Below, one piece after another: positions 45,720-56,531 of a stretch of DNA of 64,000 nt; position 1 is the stretch's first letter; each line of letters begins with the position of its first letter. A program made the position numbers and the translations under genes. The notes under the pieces were generated by a model, which ran no database searches, was not told the origin of the DNA, and was given only the letters and a program-made list of their open reading frames with translations. This DNA is from Pseudomonas peli (GTDB lineage Bacteria > Pseudomonadota > Gammaproteobacteria > Pseudomonadales > Pseudomonadaceae): assembly GCF_900099645.1 (NCBI RefSeq), contig NZ_FMTL01000001.1, positions 1,116,001-1,180,000 of the forward strand, written 5' to 3'.

Positions 45720-48035
45720 TCAGCGCGGCACGGCCGGCTTCTTCACCGGCTTCTTGCCTTTGCCCTTGGCAGCATCGGCACGTTCCTTGGCCGCCTGCTG
45801 ATTACGCGCCTGCGCAGCAGCTTTGGCCTGCTCGCGCTTGTCCCAAGGGTTACCGCCCGCCGCCCCGGTGTCACGCGGTGGCAAGCCGGTGTGCTGGGTC
45901 AGCATCGGTTTGCTCTTGGTGGTGTCTTTGGCGACCTTGTGGCTACCGGCCGGCGTCGAATTCTTGCGGCGCGCGCTCTGGTAGCTGTCAGTGGCGGGTT
46001 GATGCAGCGGGATCAGTTGGTTCTTGCCTGGCCCAATCAGGTCAGCGCGGCCCATGCGCTGCAGCGCTTCACGCAGCATCGGCCAGCCTTTCGGGTCGTG
46101 ATAGCGCAGGAACGCCTTGTGCAGGCGACGCTGCTCTTCGCTCTTGACGATGGTCACGCCGTCGCTCTTGTAGCTGACCTTGCGCAGCGGGTTCTTGCCC
46201 GAGTGGTACATAGCCGTGGCGGTGGCCATTGGCGACGGGTAGAACGCCTGCACCTGGTCGGCGCGGAAACCATTGCCCTTGAGCCACAGCGCCAGGTTCA
46301 TCATGTCTTCGTCGGTGGTGCCCGGGTGCGCGGCGATAAAGTACGGAATCAGGTACTGCTCTTTGCCCGCCTCTTTCGAGTACTTCTCGAACATGCGCTT
46401 GAACTTGTCGTAGCTACCAATGCCCGGCTTCATCATCTGATTCAGCGGGCCTTCCTCGGTGTGCTCCGGGGCGATTTTCAGGTAGCCACCGACGTGGTGG
46501 GTGACCAGCTCCTTCACATACTCCGGCGACTCGACGGCGAGGTCGTAACGCAGGCCCGAGGCGATCAGAATCTTCTTCACCCCAGGTAGCGCGCGAGCGC
46601 TGCGGTAGAGCTGAATAAGGCTGGAGTGATCGGTGTTCAGGTTCGGGCAGATGCCAGGGAACACGCACGACGGTTTGCGGCAGGCGGATTCGATTTCCGG
46701 GCTTTTGCAGGCAATGCGGTACATGTTGGCGGTCGGCCCGCCAAGGTCGGAAATCACCCCGGTAAAGCCTGGCACCTTGTCGCGGATCTCTTCGATCTCG
46801 CGGATGATCGACTCTTCCGAGCGGTTCTGAATAATCCGGCCTTCGTGCTCGGTGATCGAGCAGAAGGTGCAACCACCAAAGCAGCCACGCATGATGTTCA
46901 CTGAAAAGCGGATCATGTCGTAGGCAGGGATTTTTTCTTTGCCATACGCCGGGTGCGGGACGCGCGCATAGGGCATGCCGAACACGTAGTCCATTTCCTC
47001 GGTAGTCATCGGGATGGGTGGCGGGTTGAACCACACATCAACCTCACCATGCTTCTGCACCAGCGCGCGGGCGTTGCCCGGGTTAGTTTCCAGGTGCAGC
47101 ACGCGGTTGGCATGGGCGTACAGCACCGGGTCGTTACGCACCTTTTCCATGGACGGCAGACGGATCACCGTCTTGTCACGAGTCATCCGTGGGCTGGCGA
47201 GAAGCTGCACGACCTTCGGCTCGTTCGGGTCTTCCTGTGGGCCCTTCTCCTGCTCGATGGCGCAGGCCTGGGTATCCTGAGTGTTCACGTACGGGTTGAT
47301 GATCTTGTCGATCTTACCCGGCCGATCAATACGGGTGGAGTCCACCTCATACCAGCCCTGCGGCGTATCACGACGGATAAACGCGGTGCCGCGCACGTCG
47401 GTGATGTCTTCGATCTTATGGCCGTAGGACAGGCGCTGGGCCACTTCAACGATGGCGCGCTCGGCGTTGCCGTACAGCAGAATGTCGGCGCTGGCATCGA
47501 TCAGGATCGAATTGCGCACACGGTCTTGCCAGTAGTCGTAATGGGCGATGCGGCGCAGGGAGGCTTCGATACCGCCGAGGACGATCGGCACGTGTTTATA
47601 GGCTTCTTTGCAGCGCTGGCTGTACACCAGGCTGGCACGGTCCGGGCGCTTACCAGCTAGGCCGCCGGGGGTGTAGGCGTCGTCGGAACGGATTTTCTTG
47701 TCGGCGGTGTAGCGGTTGATCATCGAGTCCATGTTGCCGGCCGCGACGCCGAAGAACAGGTTCGGCTCGCCGAGCTTCATAAAGTCGTCTTTCGACTGCC
47801 AGTTTGGCTGGGCGATGATCCCTACACGAAAGCCTTGCGACTCCAGCAACCGGCCGATAATGGCCATGCCAAACGATGGGTGATCCACATACGCGTCACC
47901 GGTCACGATGATGATGTCGCAGCTGTCCCAGCCAAGCTGATCCATCTCTTCCCGGCTCATCGGCAGGAAAGGCGCAGGCCCGAAACACTCGGCCCAGTAT
48001 TTTGGATAATCGAATAACGGCTTGGCGGCTTGCAT
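45720..48035 (-). CDS. YgiQ family radical SAM protein
   Basis: This 771-residue protein has a radical SAM cluster in [21 protein letters not shown] (CxxxCxxC visible). The N-terminal B12-binding-like YgiQ domain includes [19 protein letters not shown]. The C-terminal tail is Lys/Arg-rich, low-complexity and probably disordered. YgiQ proteins are widespread but the reaction is not established. The start at 48035 gives [14 protein letters not shown], the opening I recall in pseudomonads; an ATG at 48041 is two residues upstream. It is convergent with the hsp70-like gene. Confidence 0.92.
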   Translation of the reverse strand: MQAAKPLFDYPKYWAECFGPAPFLPMSREEMDQLGWDSCDIIIVTGDAYVDHPSFGMAIIGRLLESQGFRVGIIAQPNWQSKDDFMKLGEPNLFFGVAAGNMDSMINRYTADKKIRSDDAYTPGGLAGKRPDRASLVYSQRCKEAYKHVPIVLGGIEASLRRIAHYDYWQDRVRNSILIDASADILLYGNAERAIVEVAQRLSYGHKIEDITDVRGTAFIRRDTPQGWYEVDSTRIDRPGKIDKIINPYVNTQDTQACAIEQEKGPQEDPNEPKVVQLLASPRMTRDKTVIRLPSMEKVRNDPVLYAHANRVLHLETNPGNARALVQKHGEVDVWFNPPPIPMTTEEMDYVFGMPYARVPHPAYGKEKIPAYDMIRFSVNIMRGCFGGCTFCSITEHEGRIIQNRSEESIIREIEEIRDKVPGFTGVISDLGGPTANMYRIACKSPEIESACRKPSCVFPGICPNLNTDHSSLIQLYRSARALPGVKKILIASGLRYDLAVESPEYVKELVTHHVGGYLKIAPEHTEEGPLNQMMKPGIGSYDKFKRMFEKYSKEAGKEQYLIPYFIAAHPGTTDEDMMNLALWLKGNGFRADQVQAFYPSPMATATAMYHSGKNPLRKVSYKSDGVTIVKSEEQRRLHKAFLRYHDPKGWPMLREALQRMGRADLIGPGKNQLIPLHQPATDSYQSARRKNSTPAGSHKVAKDTTKSKPMLTQHTGLPPRDTGAAGGNPWDKREQAKAAAQARNQQAAKERADAAKGKGKKPVKKPAVPR

Positions 48036-48237
48036 GGACATGGAAAGTGACCGGCGGTGGCGAACAGGATGGAAAATCGCGGGCGCGGAATATAGCACAA
48101 AATTTAACCAAACCCGACTCCAGAGCTAGGTTTAATGACTGAAATCCCCCTAGCGCTGTAGCAGCAGCGTAGTGGCTTACGGCTATACTCGGACGCACAA
48201 CATCGGTCTCCAATAGCCGGGACAAGGGGTGAACGTG

Positions 48238-50145
48238 GTGCAACGCTTAGCTTTTTCAATCCTAATCATGCTGAGCCTAGCCTTTCTGCCCGGCCTTTCG
48301 AGCGCAGCCATCACGCTCACGCCCACCAGCAGTGGCATTTCCCTGAACACCGACATAGAACTGCTGGAAGACAGCAGCGCACAACTGACCATTGCCGATA
48401 TGGCCGACCCGGCTATTCAGAGCCGCTTCAAACCGGCCAATGGCCGCGCCAGCGTAGGCCAGAGTCTTAACCCTTGGTGGATCAAGGTTACCCTCCAGCG
48501 CACTAGCGATGCACCCAGCCAGTGGTGGCTGGAAGTCAGCTCGGTCACCCAGCTCGACCTGCGCCTGTACCTGCCCGAGCCGAATGGCCGTTGGCAGGAG
48601 CGCCAATCTGGCGAGCTGGTCAGCCATAAAGAAGGCCGCGATCACGAATTCCGCCACATGCTGTTCAAGCTGCCGGAGCTGAGCCAACAACCCCTGACTT
48701 TTTATCTGCGCAGCTATGACCCGGCCGGCAACTCGTTCCCGATGCGCGCCTGGCAGCTGGATCAGCTGACCCAAGGAGCCGCAGAAGAGAACCTCGCACT
48801 TGGGGTGGTCTACGGCATCATCGCCGCGCTACTGCTGTACAACCTGTTTATCTTCTTCAGCCTGCGCGACTCGGCCTATTTCTGGTACGTGCTGACCACC
48901 GCCGGCGCTCTGCTGATGATCCTCAGCATGAGCGGCCATGGCTTTCAGTACCTGTGGCCAAACAATCCCGTGCCCTTCTGGCTGGACCGCGTCACTCTGC
49001 CTTCTCTGTGGGGCTTCTGCGCCTGCCGCTTTACTCAATGCCTGATGCAAACCCGCACCCATGTACGCTGGGCTCATCATCTATTAAGCCTGGCCTGCGT
49101 CTGCTATGTGATTGCAGTTGCCCTTGAGGGTCTGGGACAACGTCATACCGCAGCCTGGATCATCGCCCTGTTATCGCTGACCAGCATCCCAGCAGCGCTG
49201 GGCTCGGCACTGATTCGCTGGCGCCAGGGTTACTTCCCGGCACTGCTGTATCTCTGTGGCTATGGTTTGATTCTCGGCAGCATCAGTCTGGCGCTGATGC
49301 GCGCCACCGGCCTGGTACAACCGGCCATCTGGAATGCTTACGTATTCCCACTGTCGGTGGCGGCCGAATCGATTCTGTTCTCCTTCGCCCTGGCATACCG
49401 CATCCAGACGCTCAAGCAGGAAAAAGCCGAAGCCCTGGAGCAGGCAGACCGCGAAAAAACTGCGCGCCTGGCGCAGATGCAAGGCAGCGCCGATGAACTA
49501 CAAAGTGCGGTCAAGCTGCGTACTGCCGAACTGGCACAGGCCAACCAGCAACTCTGCGAACGCGAGCGCGAGCTACAGCACGCCGCCTTCCACGACCCGC
49601 TAACCGAGCTGCCTAACCGGCGTTTTCTGGTCGAGCGCTGCGAGGCCGCACTGGCCAATGCGCGGCGGCACAATGAAGCCACCGCCCTGCTGCTGATTGA
49701 CCTCGACCATTTCAAGCCGATCAACGACAAATATGGCCACGATGCCGGCGACCTGATGCTGCAAACCATCGCACAGCGCCTGCGCGAACATGTGCGCTCG
49801 GGAGATGCCGTTGCACGCCTGGGAGGTGATGAGTTTGCCGTGCTGATCTGCGGCGAAGACGCCGAACAGCACGCACGCGAAATCGCTCGCCGCTTACTGG
49901 ATGAACTGGCCAAACCGGTGGCCTATGGCGCGGATCGGCTGACCGTGACCATCAGCATCGGTGTGGCGCTGTACCCGCGCCACGCCAGCAATTTCACCAC
50001 GCTTTACAAGGCGGCGGATGAAATGCTCTACAAGGTCAAGGGCCGTGGTCGCTCGGGCTCAGCGGTGTGCGGAGAAGATGGCGAACTGAGCAGCAGTGCA
50101 CGCCTGCAACTGGACGTGCTCAACGTACCCAGTGGTTTGAGCTGA
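48238..50145 (+). CDS. Membrane diguanylate cyclase, NicD-like, copy 1
   Basis: This 635-residue protein should make c-di-GMP in response to a periplasmic signal. It has a signal peptide (1-24), a 7TMR-DISMED2 sensor (about 30-165), seven membrane helices (about 180-385), a coiled coil (about 390-450) and a GGDEF domain. The active site is RLGGDEFAVL, with an RSGD I-site five residues before GGDEF. I choose the GTG at 48238 because AAGGGG lies eight bases upstream and the neighbouring copy starts with the same GTG-CAR-CGC codons. Position next to ygiQ and alr matches PA4929/NicD, linked to biofilm dispersal. Here the gene is duplicated. Confidence 0.87.
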   Translation: MQRLAFSILIMLSLAFLPGLSSAAITLTPTSSGISLNTDIELLEDSSAQLTIADMADPAIQSRFKPANGRASVGQSLNPWWIKVTLQRTSDAPSQWWLEVSSVTQLDLRLYLPEPNGRWQERQSGELVSHKEGRDHEFRHMLFKLPELSQQPLTFYLRSYDPAGNSFPMRAWQLDQLTQGAAEENLALGVVYGIIAALLLYNLFIFFSLRDSAYFWYVLTTAGALLMILSMSGHGFQYLWPNNPVPFWLDRVTLPSLWGFCACRFTQCLMQTRTHVRWAHHLLSLACVCYVIAVALEGLGQRHTAAWIIALLSLTSIPAALGSALIRWRQGYFPALLYLCGYGLILGSISLALMRATGLVQPAIWNAYVFPLSVAAESILFSFALAYRIQTLKQEKAEALEQADREKTARLAQMQGSADELQSAVKLRTAELAQANQQLCERERELQHAAFHDPLTELPNRRFLVERCEAALANARRHNEATALLLIDLDHFKPINDKYGHDAGDLMLQTIAQRLREHVRSGDAVARLGGDEFAVLICGEDAEQHAREIARRLLDELAKPVAYGADRLTVTISIGVALYPRHASNFTTLYKAADEMLYKVKGRGRSGSAVCGEDGELSSSARLQLDVLNVPSGLS

Positions 50146-50278
50146 CGGCTCAGCAGTCGAGATCACCTCGCGCAGCCCAGCCATCCACCCAACCAACGAC
50201 GTGCCGGCAACTTCTGTGAACGATCACGCCGCTGCGCCTATACTCGCGCAACCGCCACTCGACACCAGGAAGTCAGCA

Positions 50279-52183
50279 GTGCAGCGCCTCACCCTATCCA
50301 TTCTTCTACTGCTGAGCCTGTTTAGCGGTCCGAGCGTTGCCAGCACGGTGCAGCTGAGCACCTCCAGCAGTGGCAGCGTGCTCAACGGCCAGATCGAACT
50401 GCTGGAGGATGTCGACGGCCAACTGAGCATTGCCGACATGGCCGACGCCGCCGTGCAAAGCCGCTTTCAACCCGCCGCCGGACGCACCAGCGTTGGTCAG
50501 AGCAGCAACCCCTGGTGGATCAAACTCAGCCTGCAACGCAGCAGTGACGCGCCTGCACAGTGGTGGCTGGAAGTCGGCGCGGTCACCCTGCTCGACCTGC
50601 AAATCTTTCTTCCCAGCGCCACGGGCCAATGGCAACTGCGCCAGGCGGGTGAACGCGTCGGTTTTGCCGAAGGCCGCGACCATGACTACCGCCGCGCCGT
50701 GTTCCGCCTGCCATTACTTGGCGAACAGCCACAGACTATTTACCTGCGTACGTACGACCCGGCGGGCAACTCCTTCCCGCTGCGTATCTGGCAGCTGCAC
50801 GACCTCGAACAACTGGCCAAGCGCGAACATCTGGTGCTCGGTCTGATCTACGGGGTGATCCTCGCCCTGCTGCTTTACAACCTGTTTATCCTGCTGGCCC
50901 TACGCGATCCGACCTACCTCTGGTATGTGCTGACCATGGCGGCGTCATTGATCTTTATCGCCAGCATGAGCGGTCATGGTTTTCAGTACCTCTGGCCGGA
51001 CGGCCCAGTACCGGCCTGGCTGGATCGCATCACCCTGCCCATTCTGGTTAGCCTCGGCATCCTGCGTTTTGCCCAGGCGCTGCTATCCACCCGCACCACC
51101 CTGCGCATTGCCCATCACATCCTCAACGGCTGTATCGCGGTGTACCTGCTGGCCCTGGCGGTCAACCTGGCCGGTTATCGCAGTGAAACGGGCTTACTGA
51201 TCGGGCTGATCCCGATTGTTACCGTGCCCACCCTACTGTTCAGCGCGGCCATCCGCTGGAAACAGGGCTTTACCCCGGCGCTGTTCTACCTGCTGGGCTA
51301 CGGCAGCGTGCTGCTGAGCTTTGTGATTCTGGTGCTGCGCGCCGCTGGCGTGGTACAGCCAGGCGAGTCCACCGCTTACCTGTTCCCACTGGCGGTGGCG
51401 GCCGAAGCGATTCTGTTCTCCTTCGCACTGGCCTATCGCATCCAGATTCTCAAGCAGGAGAAAGCTGACGCCCTCCAGCAGGCCGACCGCGAAAAAACTG
51501 CACGCCTGACCCAAGCCCAGGCCAACGCCGCCGAACTGCAACATTCGGTTGACCTGCGCACCGCAGAACTGGCCGCCACTAATGAACGTCTGCGCCAACG
51601 TGAACAAGCACTGCAGCACGCGGCATTTCACGACCCGCTGACCGAGCTGCCAAACCGCCGTTATCTGGTGGAGCGCTGTGAAACAGCACTGGCCAATGCG
51701 CGCCGCCACAGTGAAGCACTGGCCCTGCTGTTGATCGACCTCGATCACTTCAAACCGATCAACGACAAACACGGCCACGATGCCGGTGACCTGATGCTGC
51801 AACAGATCGCCCAACGTCTGCGCGAGCATGTTCGCGCCGGAGATACCGTGGCACGTCTGGGCGGCGACGAGTTTGCCGTGTTGGTAGGGGGCGCCGATGC
51901 CGAAGAGCATGCCCGGGAAATCGCTAATCGTTTGCTCGCCGAGCTGGCCAAGCCGGTGATGTACGGCGCAGAACGGCTGACCGTGACCATCAGCATCGGC
52001 GTCGCGCTGTACCCACAGCACGCAGGTACCTTTACCGCGCTGTACAAGGCGGCCGACGAGATGCTCTACCGAGTCAAGACACGTGGTCGCTCAGGCTCAG
52101 CGGTGTGCGGCGAAGATGGCGAGCTGAGCAACAGCGCGCGCCTGCACCTGGATGTGCTCAGCGTACCCAGCGGTCTGCTCTGA
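50279..52183 (+). CDS. Membrane diguanylate cyclase, NicD-like, copy 2
   Basis: This 634-residue paralogue of the preceding gene keeps the same order: signal peptide, 7TMR-DISMED2, seven helices, coiled coil, and GGDEF with RLGGDEFAVLVGG plus an RAGD I-site. Both copies end in a near-identical tail (SGSAVCGEDGELS, then LDVL and VPSGL). An AGGAAG site six bases before the GTG at 50279 supports the start. Both copies have a TATACT hexamer 35-49 bases upstream of the start, suggesting that the promoter was duplicated too. It ends one base from the convergent alr stop. Confidence 0.87.
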   Translation: MQRLTLSILLLLSLFSGPSVASTVQLSTSSSGSVLNGQIELLEDVDGQLSIADMADAAVQSRFQPAAGRTSVGQSSNPWWIKLSLQRSSDAPAQWWLEVGAVTLLDLQIFLPSATGQWQLRQAGERVGFAEGRDHDYRRAVFRLPLLGEQPQTIYLRTYDPAGNSFPLRIWQLHDLEQLAKREHLVLGLIYGVILALLLYNLFILLALRDPTYLWYVLTMAASLIFIASMSGHGFQYLWPDGPVPAWLDRITLPILVSLGILRFAQALLSTRTTLRIAHHILNGCIAVYLLALAVNLAGYRSETGLLIGLIPIVTVPTLLFSAAIRWKQGFTPALFYLLGYGSVLLSFVILVLRAAGVVQPGESTAYLFPLAVAAEAILFSFALAYRIQILKQEKADALQQADREKTARLTQAQANAAELQHSVDLRTAELAATNERLRQREQALQHAAFHDPLTELPNRRYLVERCETALANARRHSEALALLLIDLDHFKPINDKHGHDAGDLMLQQIAQRLREHVRAGDTVARLGGDEFAVLVGGADAEEHAREIANRLLAELAKPVMYGAERLTVTISIGVALYPQHAGTFTALYKAADEMLYRVKTRGRSGSAVCGEDGELSNSARLHLDVLSVPSGLL

Positions 52184-52184
52184 C

Positions 52185-53264
52185 TCAGCTGTTGCGGTAG
52201 CGACGCGGCACTCGTGCAGTGACCTTGCTGAGCAGCTCGTAACCAATGGTTCCGGCTGCCTGCGCCACCTCATCCACCGGTAACTGCGCCCCCCACAGCT
52301 CGACCGCATCGCCCACGGCGGCATCCGGCACGTCCGTAAGGTCTACCATCAGCATATCCATGGACACCCGCCCGACCAGTGTCACGCGCTGGCCACGGAC
52401 GACAACCGGCGTGCCGGCCGGCGCATGGCGTGGGTAGCCATCGGCATAACCGCAACTTACGGTGCCGATACGCGACGGCCGCTCAGCACGCCAGGTGCAG
52501 CCATAGCCAACCGCTTCACCCACCCCCACATCGCGACAGGCAATCAGCTGCGCGGTCAGGCTCATCGCCGGGCGCAAGCCCAGCTCAACGGCGCCCAGAT
52601 CAGCAAAAGGTGTTGCGCCATAGAGCATGATGCCCGGACGCAGCCAATCCATATGCGCAGCCGGTATGGTCAAAATCGCCGCAGAATTGGCCAGCGAGCG
52701 CTTGGCGAAATCCAGATCCAGCAGATCGAGAAACTGCTCCAGCTGCAGCTCAGTGGTTTCACTGCCGCGCTCATCGGCGCAGGCAAAGTGACTAAGCAGA
52801 CTCAGCTCGGCAACCTGCGCTGCACCCTGTAAACGACCATGCCAATCACGCACAGCAGCAGCGCTGAAGCCCAGGCGATGCATACCGCTGTCCAGCTTCA
52901 GCCACAGATTCAGCGGCCGCGATAGATTAGCGGCGAGCAGCTGCTGCGCCTGTTGCTCGCTGTGCAGCACCACATCCAGACCTAGCTGCGTGGCGAACTG
53001 GTACTCGTCCGCTTCAAAGCAGCCCTCGAGCAACAGAATCCGCGCCTCACCGTGCAGCGCACGCACCTCTGCGGCTTCCTCCAGGCTTGCCACAGCAAAG
53101 CCATCGGCGACATCATGCAAGGCCGTCACCACCTCGCGCACGCCATGCCCGTAGGCATTCGCTTTGACCACCGCAAACGCCTGCCGCCCCGGCGCACAGC
53201 GCCTGGCCACCGCGTAGTTATGGGCAATGGCAGACAAATCGACAGTGGCTACAAGGGGACGCAT
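52185..53264 (-). CDS. alr: Alanine racemase
   Basis: Alr interconverts L- and D-alanine for peptidoglycan synthesis, using PLP. The 359-residue protein has the PLP lysine in AVVKANAYGHG (Lys 34), LWLKLDSGMHRLGF and the IGTVSCGYADGYPR segment. The length is normal. It lies downstream of dnaB, separated by a terminator, with its stop one base from that of copy 2 of the cyclase gene on the other strand. Confidence 0.95.
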   Translation of the reverse strand: MRPLVATVDLSAIAHNYAVARRCAPGRQAFAVVKANAYGHGVREVVTALHDVADGFAVASLEEAAEVRALHGEARILLLEGCFEADEYQFATQLGLDVVLHSEQQAQQLLAANLSRPLNLWLKLDSGMHRLGFSAAAVRDWHGRLQGAAQVAELSLLSHFACADERGSETTELQLEQFLDLLDLDFAKRSLANSAAILTIPAAHMDWLRPGIMLYGATPFADLGAVELGLRPAMSLTAQLIACRDVGVGEAVGYGCTWRAERPSRIGTVSCGYADGYPRHAPAGTPVVVRGQRVTLVGRVSMDMLMVDLTDVPDAAVGDAVELWGAQLPVDEVAQAAGTIGYELLSKVTARVPRRYRNS

Positions 53265-53282
53265 GGAGAAAAGTCCTTAAAC

Positions 53283-53320
53283 AAAACGGGCAGCCAGTTT
53301 ACCCACTGGCCGCCCGTTTT
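53283..53320 (-). terminator. Terminator between dnaB and alr
   Basis: AAAACGGGC (53283-53291) pairs with GCCCGTTTT (53312-53320), with an inner GCCAGT/ACTGGC stem. On the minus strand it follows dnaB and ends in T/A-rich arms. Confidence 0.85.
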
Positions 53321-53364
53321 TATTGATCTGACACGGCAACACGCTGCGTTGCGCGCCCGCCGCT

Positions 53365-54759
53365 CTACTCGTCGTCGAACTGGTAGCTGCCCGGCGCGAG
53401 GTTTTCGAAACGCGAGAACTTACCGAGAAACGCTAGCCGCGCCGTGCCCAATGGACCGTTACGCTGCTTGCCGATGATGATTTCGGCAACGCCCTTGTAC
53501 TCGGTCTCGGGGTGATACACCTCGTCGCGGTAAACGAACATGATGATATCGGCGTCCTGCTCGATGGCCCCGGACTCACGCAAGTCGGAGTTGATTGGGC
53601 GCTTGTTCGGGCGCTGCTCCAGGCCACGGTTAAGCTGCGAGAGGGCAATAACCGGGCAGTTGAATTCCTTGGCCAGGGCTTTGAGCGAGCGGGAGATTTC
53701 GGAAATCTCGTTGACTCGGCTGTCGCCGCTGGAACCAGGAATCTGCATCAGCTGCAGGTAGTCGACCATGATCAGGCCGATCTCGCCGTGCTCACGCGCC
53801 AAACGGCGGGTACGTGCGCGCATCTCCGAAGGCGAGATACCGGCGGTATCGTCAATAAACAGTTTGCGGTCGTTGAGCAGATTGACCGCCGAGGTCAGAC
53901 GCGGCCAATCGTCGTCGTCCAGGCGACCGGCACGCACCTTGGTCTGATCTATACGCCCTAGCGAGGCGAGCATACGCATCACGATGGAGTCGGAAGGCAT
54001 CTCCAGCGAGTACACCATCACCACCTTGTCGCTGCGCATCAGCGCGTTTTCCACCAGGTTCATGGCGAAGGTGGTCTTACCCATCGACGGTCGACCGGCG
54101 ACGATGATCAGGTCGGCCGGCTGCAGGCCGCTGGTCAGGTTGTCCAGATCGGTAAAGCCGGTGGACAGACCGGTGATCGCGTCGCCAGCATTGAACAGGG
54201 TATCGATACGGTCGATGGCCTTGACCAGAATATCGTTGATCCCCACCGGGCCACCGGTCTTCGGCCGCGCCTCGGCGATCTGAAAGATCAGGCGCTCGGC
54301 CTCATCAAGAATCTCGGCGCCAGTACGGCCTTGCGGCATATAGGCACTGTCGGCAATTTCGCCGCTGATGCCGATCAACTGGCGCAGCGTGGCGCGCTCA
54401 CGAATGATCTGCGCATAGGCCTTGATGTTGGCCACCGAGGGCGTGTTCTTCGCCAGCTCGCCGAGGTAGGCCAGGCCGCCGACTTGCGACAGCTGCCCTT
54501 CCTGGTCCAGCTGCTCGGAGACAGTCACCACGTCGAAGGGGTGGTTACGCTCAGCCAGCTTGAAAATCGCGCGGAAGATCAGGCGATGGTCATGCCGATA
54601 GAAGTCGCCATCGGACACCGCATCGAGCACCCGCTCCCAGGCATTGTTGTCGAGCATCAGGCCGCCCAGTACGGCTTGCTCCGCCTCGATCGAGTGCGGC
54701 GGCACCTTCAGGGCGGAGGTTTGCAGATCGTACTGTTCGGGCAGGCTGATGTCGTTCAT
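53365..54759 (-). CDS. dnaB: Replicative DNA helicase
   Basis: DnaB is the hexameric helicase that unwinds DNA at the replication fork. The 464-residue protein has an N-terminal domain that binds primase (about 15-120; PPHSIEAEQAVLGGLMLDN). The RecA-like helicase domain follows, with Walker A GRPSMGKTTFAMN, Walker B LIMVDYLQLM, and the conserved SQLNRGLEQRPNKRPINSDL. The ATG at 54759 gives the P. aeruginosa length (464, from memory). Confidence 0.97.
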   Translation of the reverse strand: MNDISLPEQYDLQTSALKVPPHSIEAEQAVLGGLMLDNNAWERVLDAVSDGDFYRHDHRLIFRAIFKLAERNHPFDVVTVSEQLDQEGQLSQVGGLAYLGELAKNTPSVANIKAYAQIIRERATLRQLIGISGEIADSAYMPQGRTGAEILDEAERLIFQIAEARPKTGGPVGINDILVKAIDRIDTLFNAGDAITGLSTGFTDLDNLTSGLQPADLIIVAGRPSMGKTTFAMNLVENALMRSDKVVMVYSLEMPSDSIVMRMLASLGRIDQTKVRAGRLDDDDWPRLTSAVNLLNDRKLFIDDTAGISPSEMRARTRRLAREHGEIGLIMVDYLQLMQIPGSSGDSRVNEISEISRSLKALAKEFNCPVIALSQLNRGLEQRPNKRPINSDLRESGAIEQDADIIMFVYRDEVYHPETEYKGVAEIIIGKQRNGPLGTARLAFLGKFSRFENLAPGSYQFDDE

Positions 54760-54796
54760 AAGGCTCGGGCAAAGAATTCTGTGTTGGAAAAACAAA

Positions 54797-54828
54797 GGGC
54801 ACGGCATCGCTTTCGCAATGCCGTGCCC
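54797..54828 (-). terminator. Terminator after rplI
   Basis: GGGCACGGCAT pairs with ATGCCGTGCCC around CGCTTTCGCA, which can form a few more pairs. On the minus strand it is followed by TTTGTTTTT. It ends the rpsF-rpsR-rplI transcript. Confidence 0.88.
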
Positions 54829-54874
54829 GATGTTAGCGAGCCTGCACTCAAGTGCAAGCCCGTTGAGCAGCCAG

Positions 54875-55321
54875 TTAGGCGGCTACAACAACAACCTTAA
54901 CGGTTGCTTCAACGTCGCTGTGCAGGTGCACGGCTACGTCGTATTCGCCGAGTTGACGAATGGTGCCGTTCGGCAGACGCACTTCAGCTTTGGCCACTTC
55001 AACGCCAGAGGCGGTCAGGGCTTCAGCGATGTCGTGAGTACCGATGGAGCCGAACAGTTTGCCTTCATCGCCCGCGGTAGCGGTGATGGTGACTTCCAGT
55101 TCAGCCAGCTGAGCAGCGCGGGATTCAGCGTAAGCTTTCTTCTCGGCAGCCAGTTTTTCCAGCTCGGCGCGACGCGCTTCAAACGCAGCAACGTTTGCAG
55201 GAGTAGCAGCAGTGGCTTTGCCTTGCGGCAGCAGGAAGTTACGACCGTAACCGGACTTAACATTCACTTTATCGCCCAGGTTGCCCAGGTTGGCGACTTT
55301 TTCCAGCAGGATCAGTTCCAT
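54875..55321 (-). CDS. rplI: 50S ribosomal protein L9
   Basis: L9 is a two-domain ribosomal protein of 148 residues, the usual length. It opens [19 protein letters not shown] with the typical [13 protein letters not shown], a long central helix (about 40-75) and a C-terminal RNA-binding domain. It is the last gene of the rpsF-rpsR-DUF2232-rplI cluster. Confidence 0.97.
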   Translation of the reverse strand: MELILLEKVANLGNLGDKVNVKSGYGRNFLLPQGKATAATPANVAAFEARRAELEKLAAEKKAYAESRAAQLAELEVTITATAGDEGKLFGSIGTHDIAEALTASGVEVAKAEVRLPNGTIRQLGEYDVAVHLHSDVEATVKVVVVAA

Positions 55322-55342
55322 TTGGTAATAACCTCTTAACTT

Positions 55343-56236
55343 TTAACCTTCACCGTTCGCGGGGCCCGAGCCTTGTTTGCGCTCAAAGCGACCACGAAAA
55401 TCAAGCAGACTGTCGACAATGGCCAAAACCACCAGTAACGGATAAGTCAGCTGCATAAACAGCAACAACGTGATGTACAACCCGACCAGCCAGAACTTAC
55501 CTAGCCGACCTTGCGCCACCATCCCATGCAACAGGCCGATGCCCGCAAACGCCAACGGCACACTGCACAACGGCGTCAGCATGGCCATTTGCGGACCCAG
55601 ATTGGGTCCCAACAGCATGCCAACCAGCAGCAACATCGCCAGCGGGGTCGGGAGGCGTAGTGCGCGAAACTCGCGACCGAAGCCACCCGGGTTATACAAC
55701 TGCGCCTGCCAGAAGCGCCCAAGCATCAGGCTCAACAAGCTGACTATCTGCAACAACGCCGCGATCAATCCGGTCAGTACCGGTGCAATCAGGCTATCCA
55801 GGCGCGCTCGCTCATCCACCGACATCTGTTGGTGAACCCCATCAAGCATTTGCGGCATCAGCTTTTGCAGCTCAAGCGCCATTGCTTCGATGGGTTCGCG
55901 GAATACCGCACCCAAGACCAGCCCATACACCAGGCCCAATGCCACACTGCACAGCAGCACACGATTCCAGGACAGGTTGGCGCGTAACAACAACGCCAAT
56001 CCCAGCGCACCGAGCAACACCAACAGGGTGCGCGGCTCACCGAAATACCACCAGCCAATGGCCGGCAGCAGGGCCCAGGCGAGGATGCCAGCGGCATCAC
56101 TCCAACCGCGCCGCAGAAGCACCAGGCTTCCAGCGGCAGCACTCAACCAGAACAACAGCGGCAACGCCGCAGAAACCATCACTACGAGAGTGGCCTGCAT
56201 ACGGCCGCGCATAATGAATTCAGCTATGGCGCGCAT
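55343..56236 (-). CDS. DUF2232 family integral membrane protein
   Basis: This 297-residue protein has about eight membrane helices and matches the DUF2232 family, typically found between rpsR and rplI in pseudomonads. Its function is unknown. It starts 36 bases after rpsR and ends 21 bases before the rplI start, so it sits inside the ribosomal operon. Some relatives resemble ECF-type substrate-binding membrane proteins, but I see no ligand evidence here. Confidence 0.85.
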   Translation of the reverse strand: MRAIAEFIMRGRMQATLVVMVSAALPLLFWLSAAAGSLVLLRRGWSDAAGILAWALLPAIGWWYFGEPRTLLVLLGALGLALLLRANLSWNRVLLCSVALGLVYGLVLGAVFREPIEAMALELQKLMPQMLDGVHQQMSVDERARLDSLIAPVLTGLIAALLQIVSLLSLMLGRFWQAQLYNPGGFGREFRALRLPTPLAMLLLVGMLLGPNLGPQMAMLTPLCSVPLAFAGIGLLHGMVAQGRLGKFWLVGLYITLLLFMQLTYPLLVVLAIVDSLLDFRGRFERKQGSGPANGEG

Positions 56237-56272
56237 GCGATCTATCCCTTACTTCTTGTCGAACATCCGGTC

Positions 56273-56503
56273 TCAGCGGCCGTGGCTGTCGGTGTAAGGC
56301 AGCAGGGCCAGGAAGCGGGCACGCTTGATAGCGGTAGCCAGCTGACGCTGATAACGAGCCTTAGTACCGGTGATACGGCTAGGAACGATCTTGCCGGTTT
56401 CCGAGATGTAAGCTTTCAGCGTGTTGAGATCTTTGAAATCGATCTCTTTCACTTCTTCTGCGGTGAAACGGCAGAATTTACGACGACGGAAGAAACGTGC
56501 CAT
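56273..56503 (-). CDS. rpsR: 30S ribosomal protein S18
   Basis: S18 is a small basic protein of 76 residues ([40 protein letters not shown]). It forms a heterodimer with S6 on the 30S platform. It follows rpsF by 28 bases with a GAGGAG ribosome site. Confidence 0.97.
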   Translation of the reverse strand: MARFFRRRKFCRFTAEEVKEIDFKDLNTLKAYISETGKIVPSRITGTKARYQRQLATAIKRARFLALLPYTDSHGR

Positions 56504-56531
56504 GAGAGTGGCTCCTCAATAGATCCGTGGA

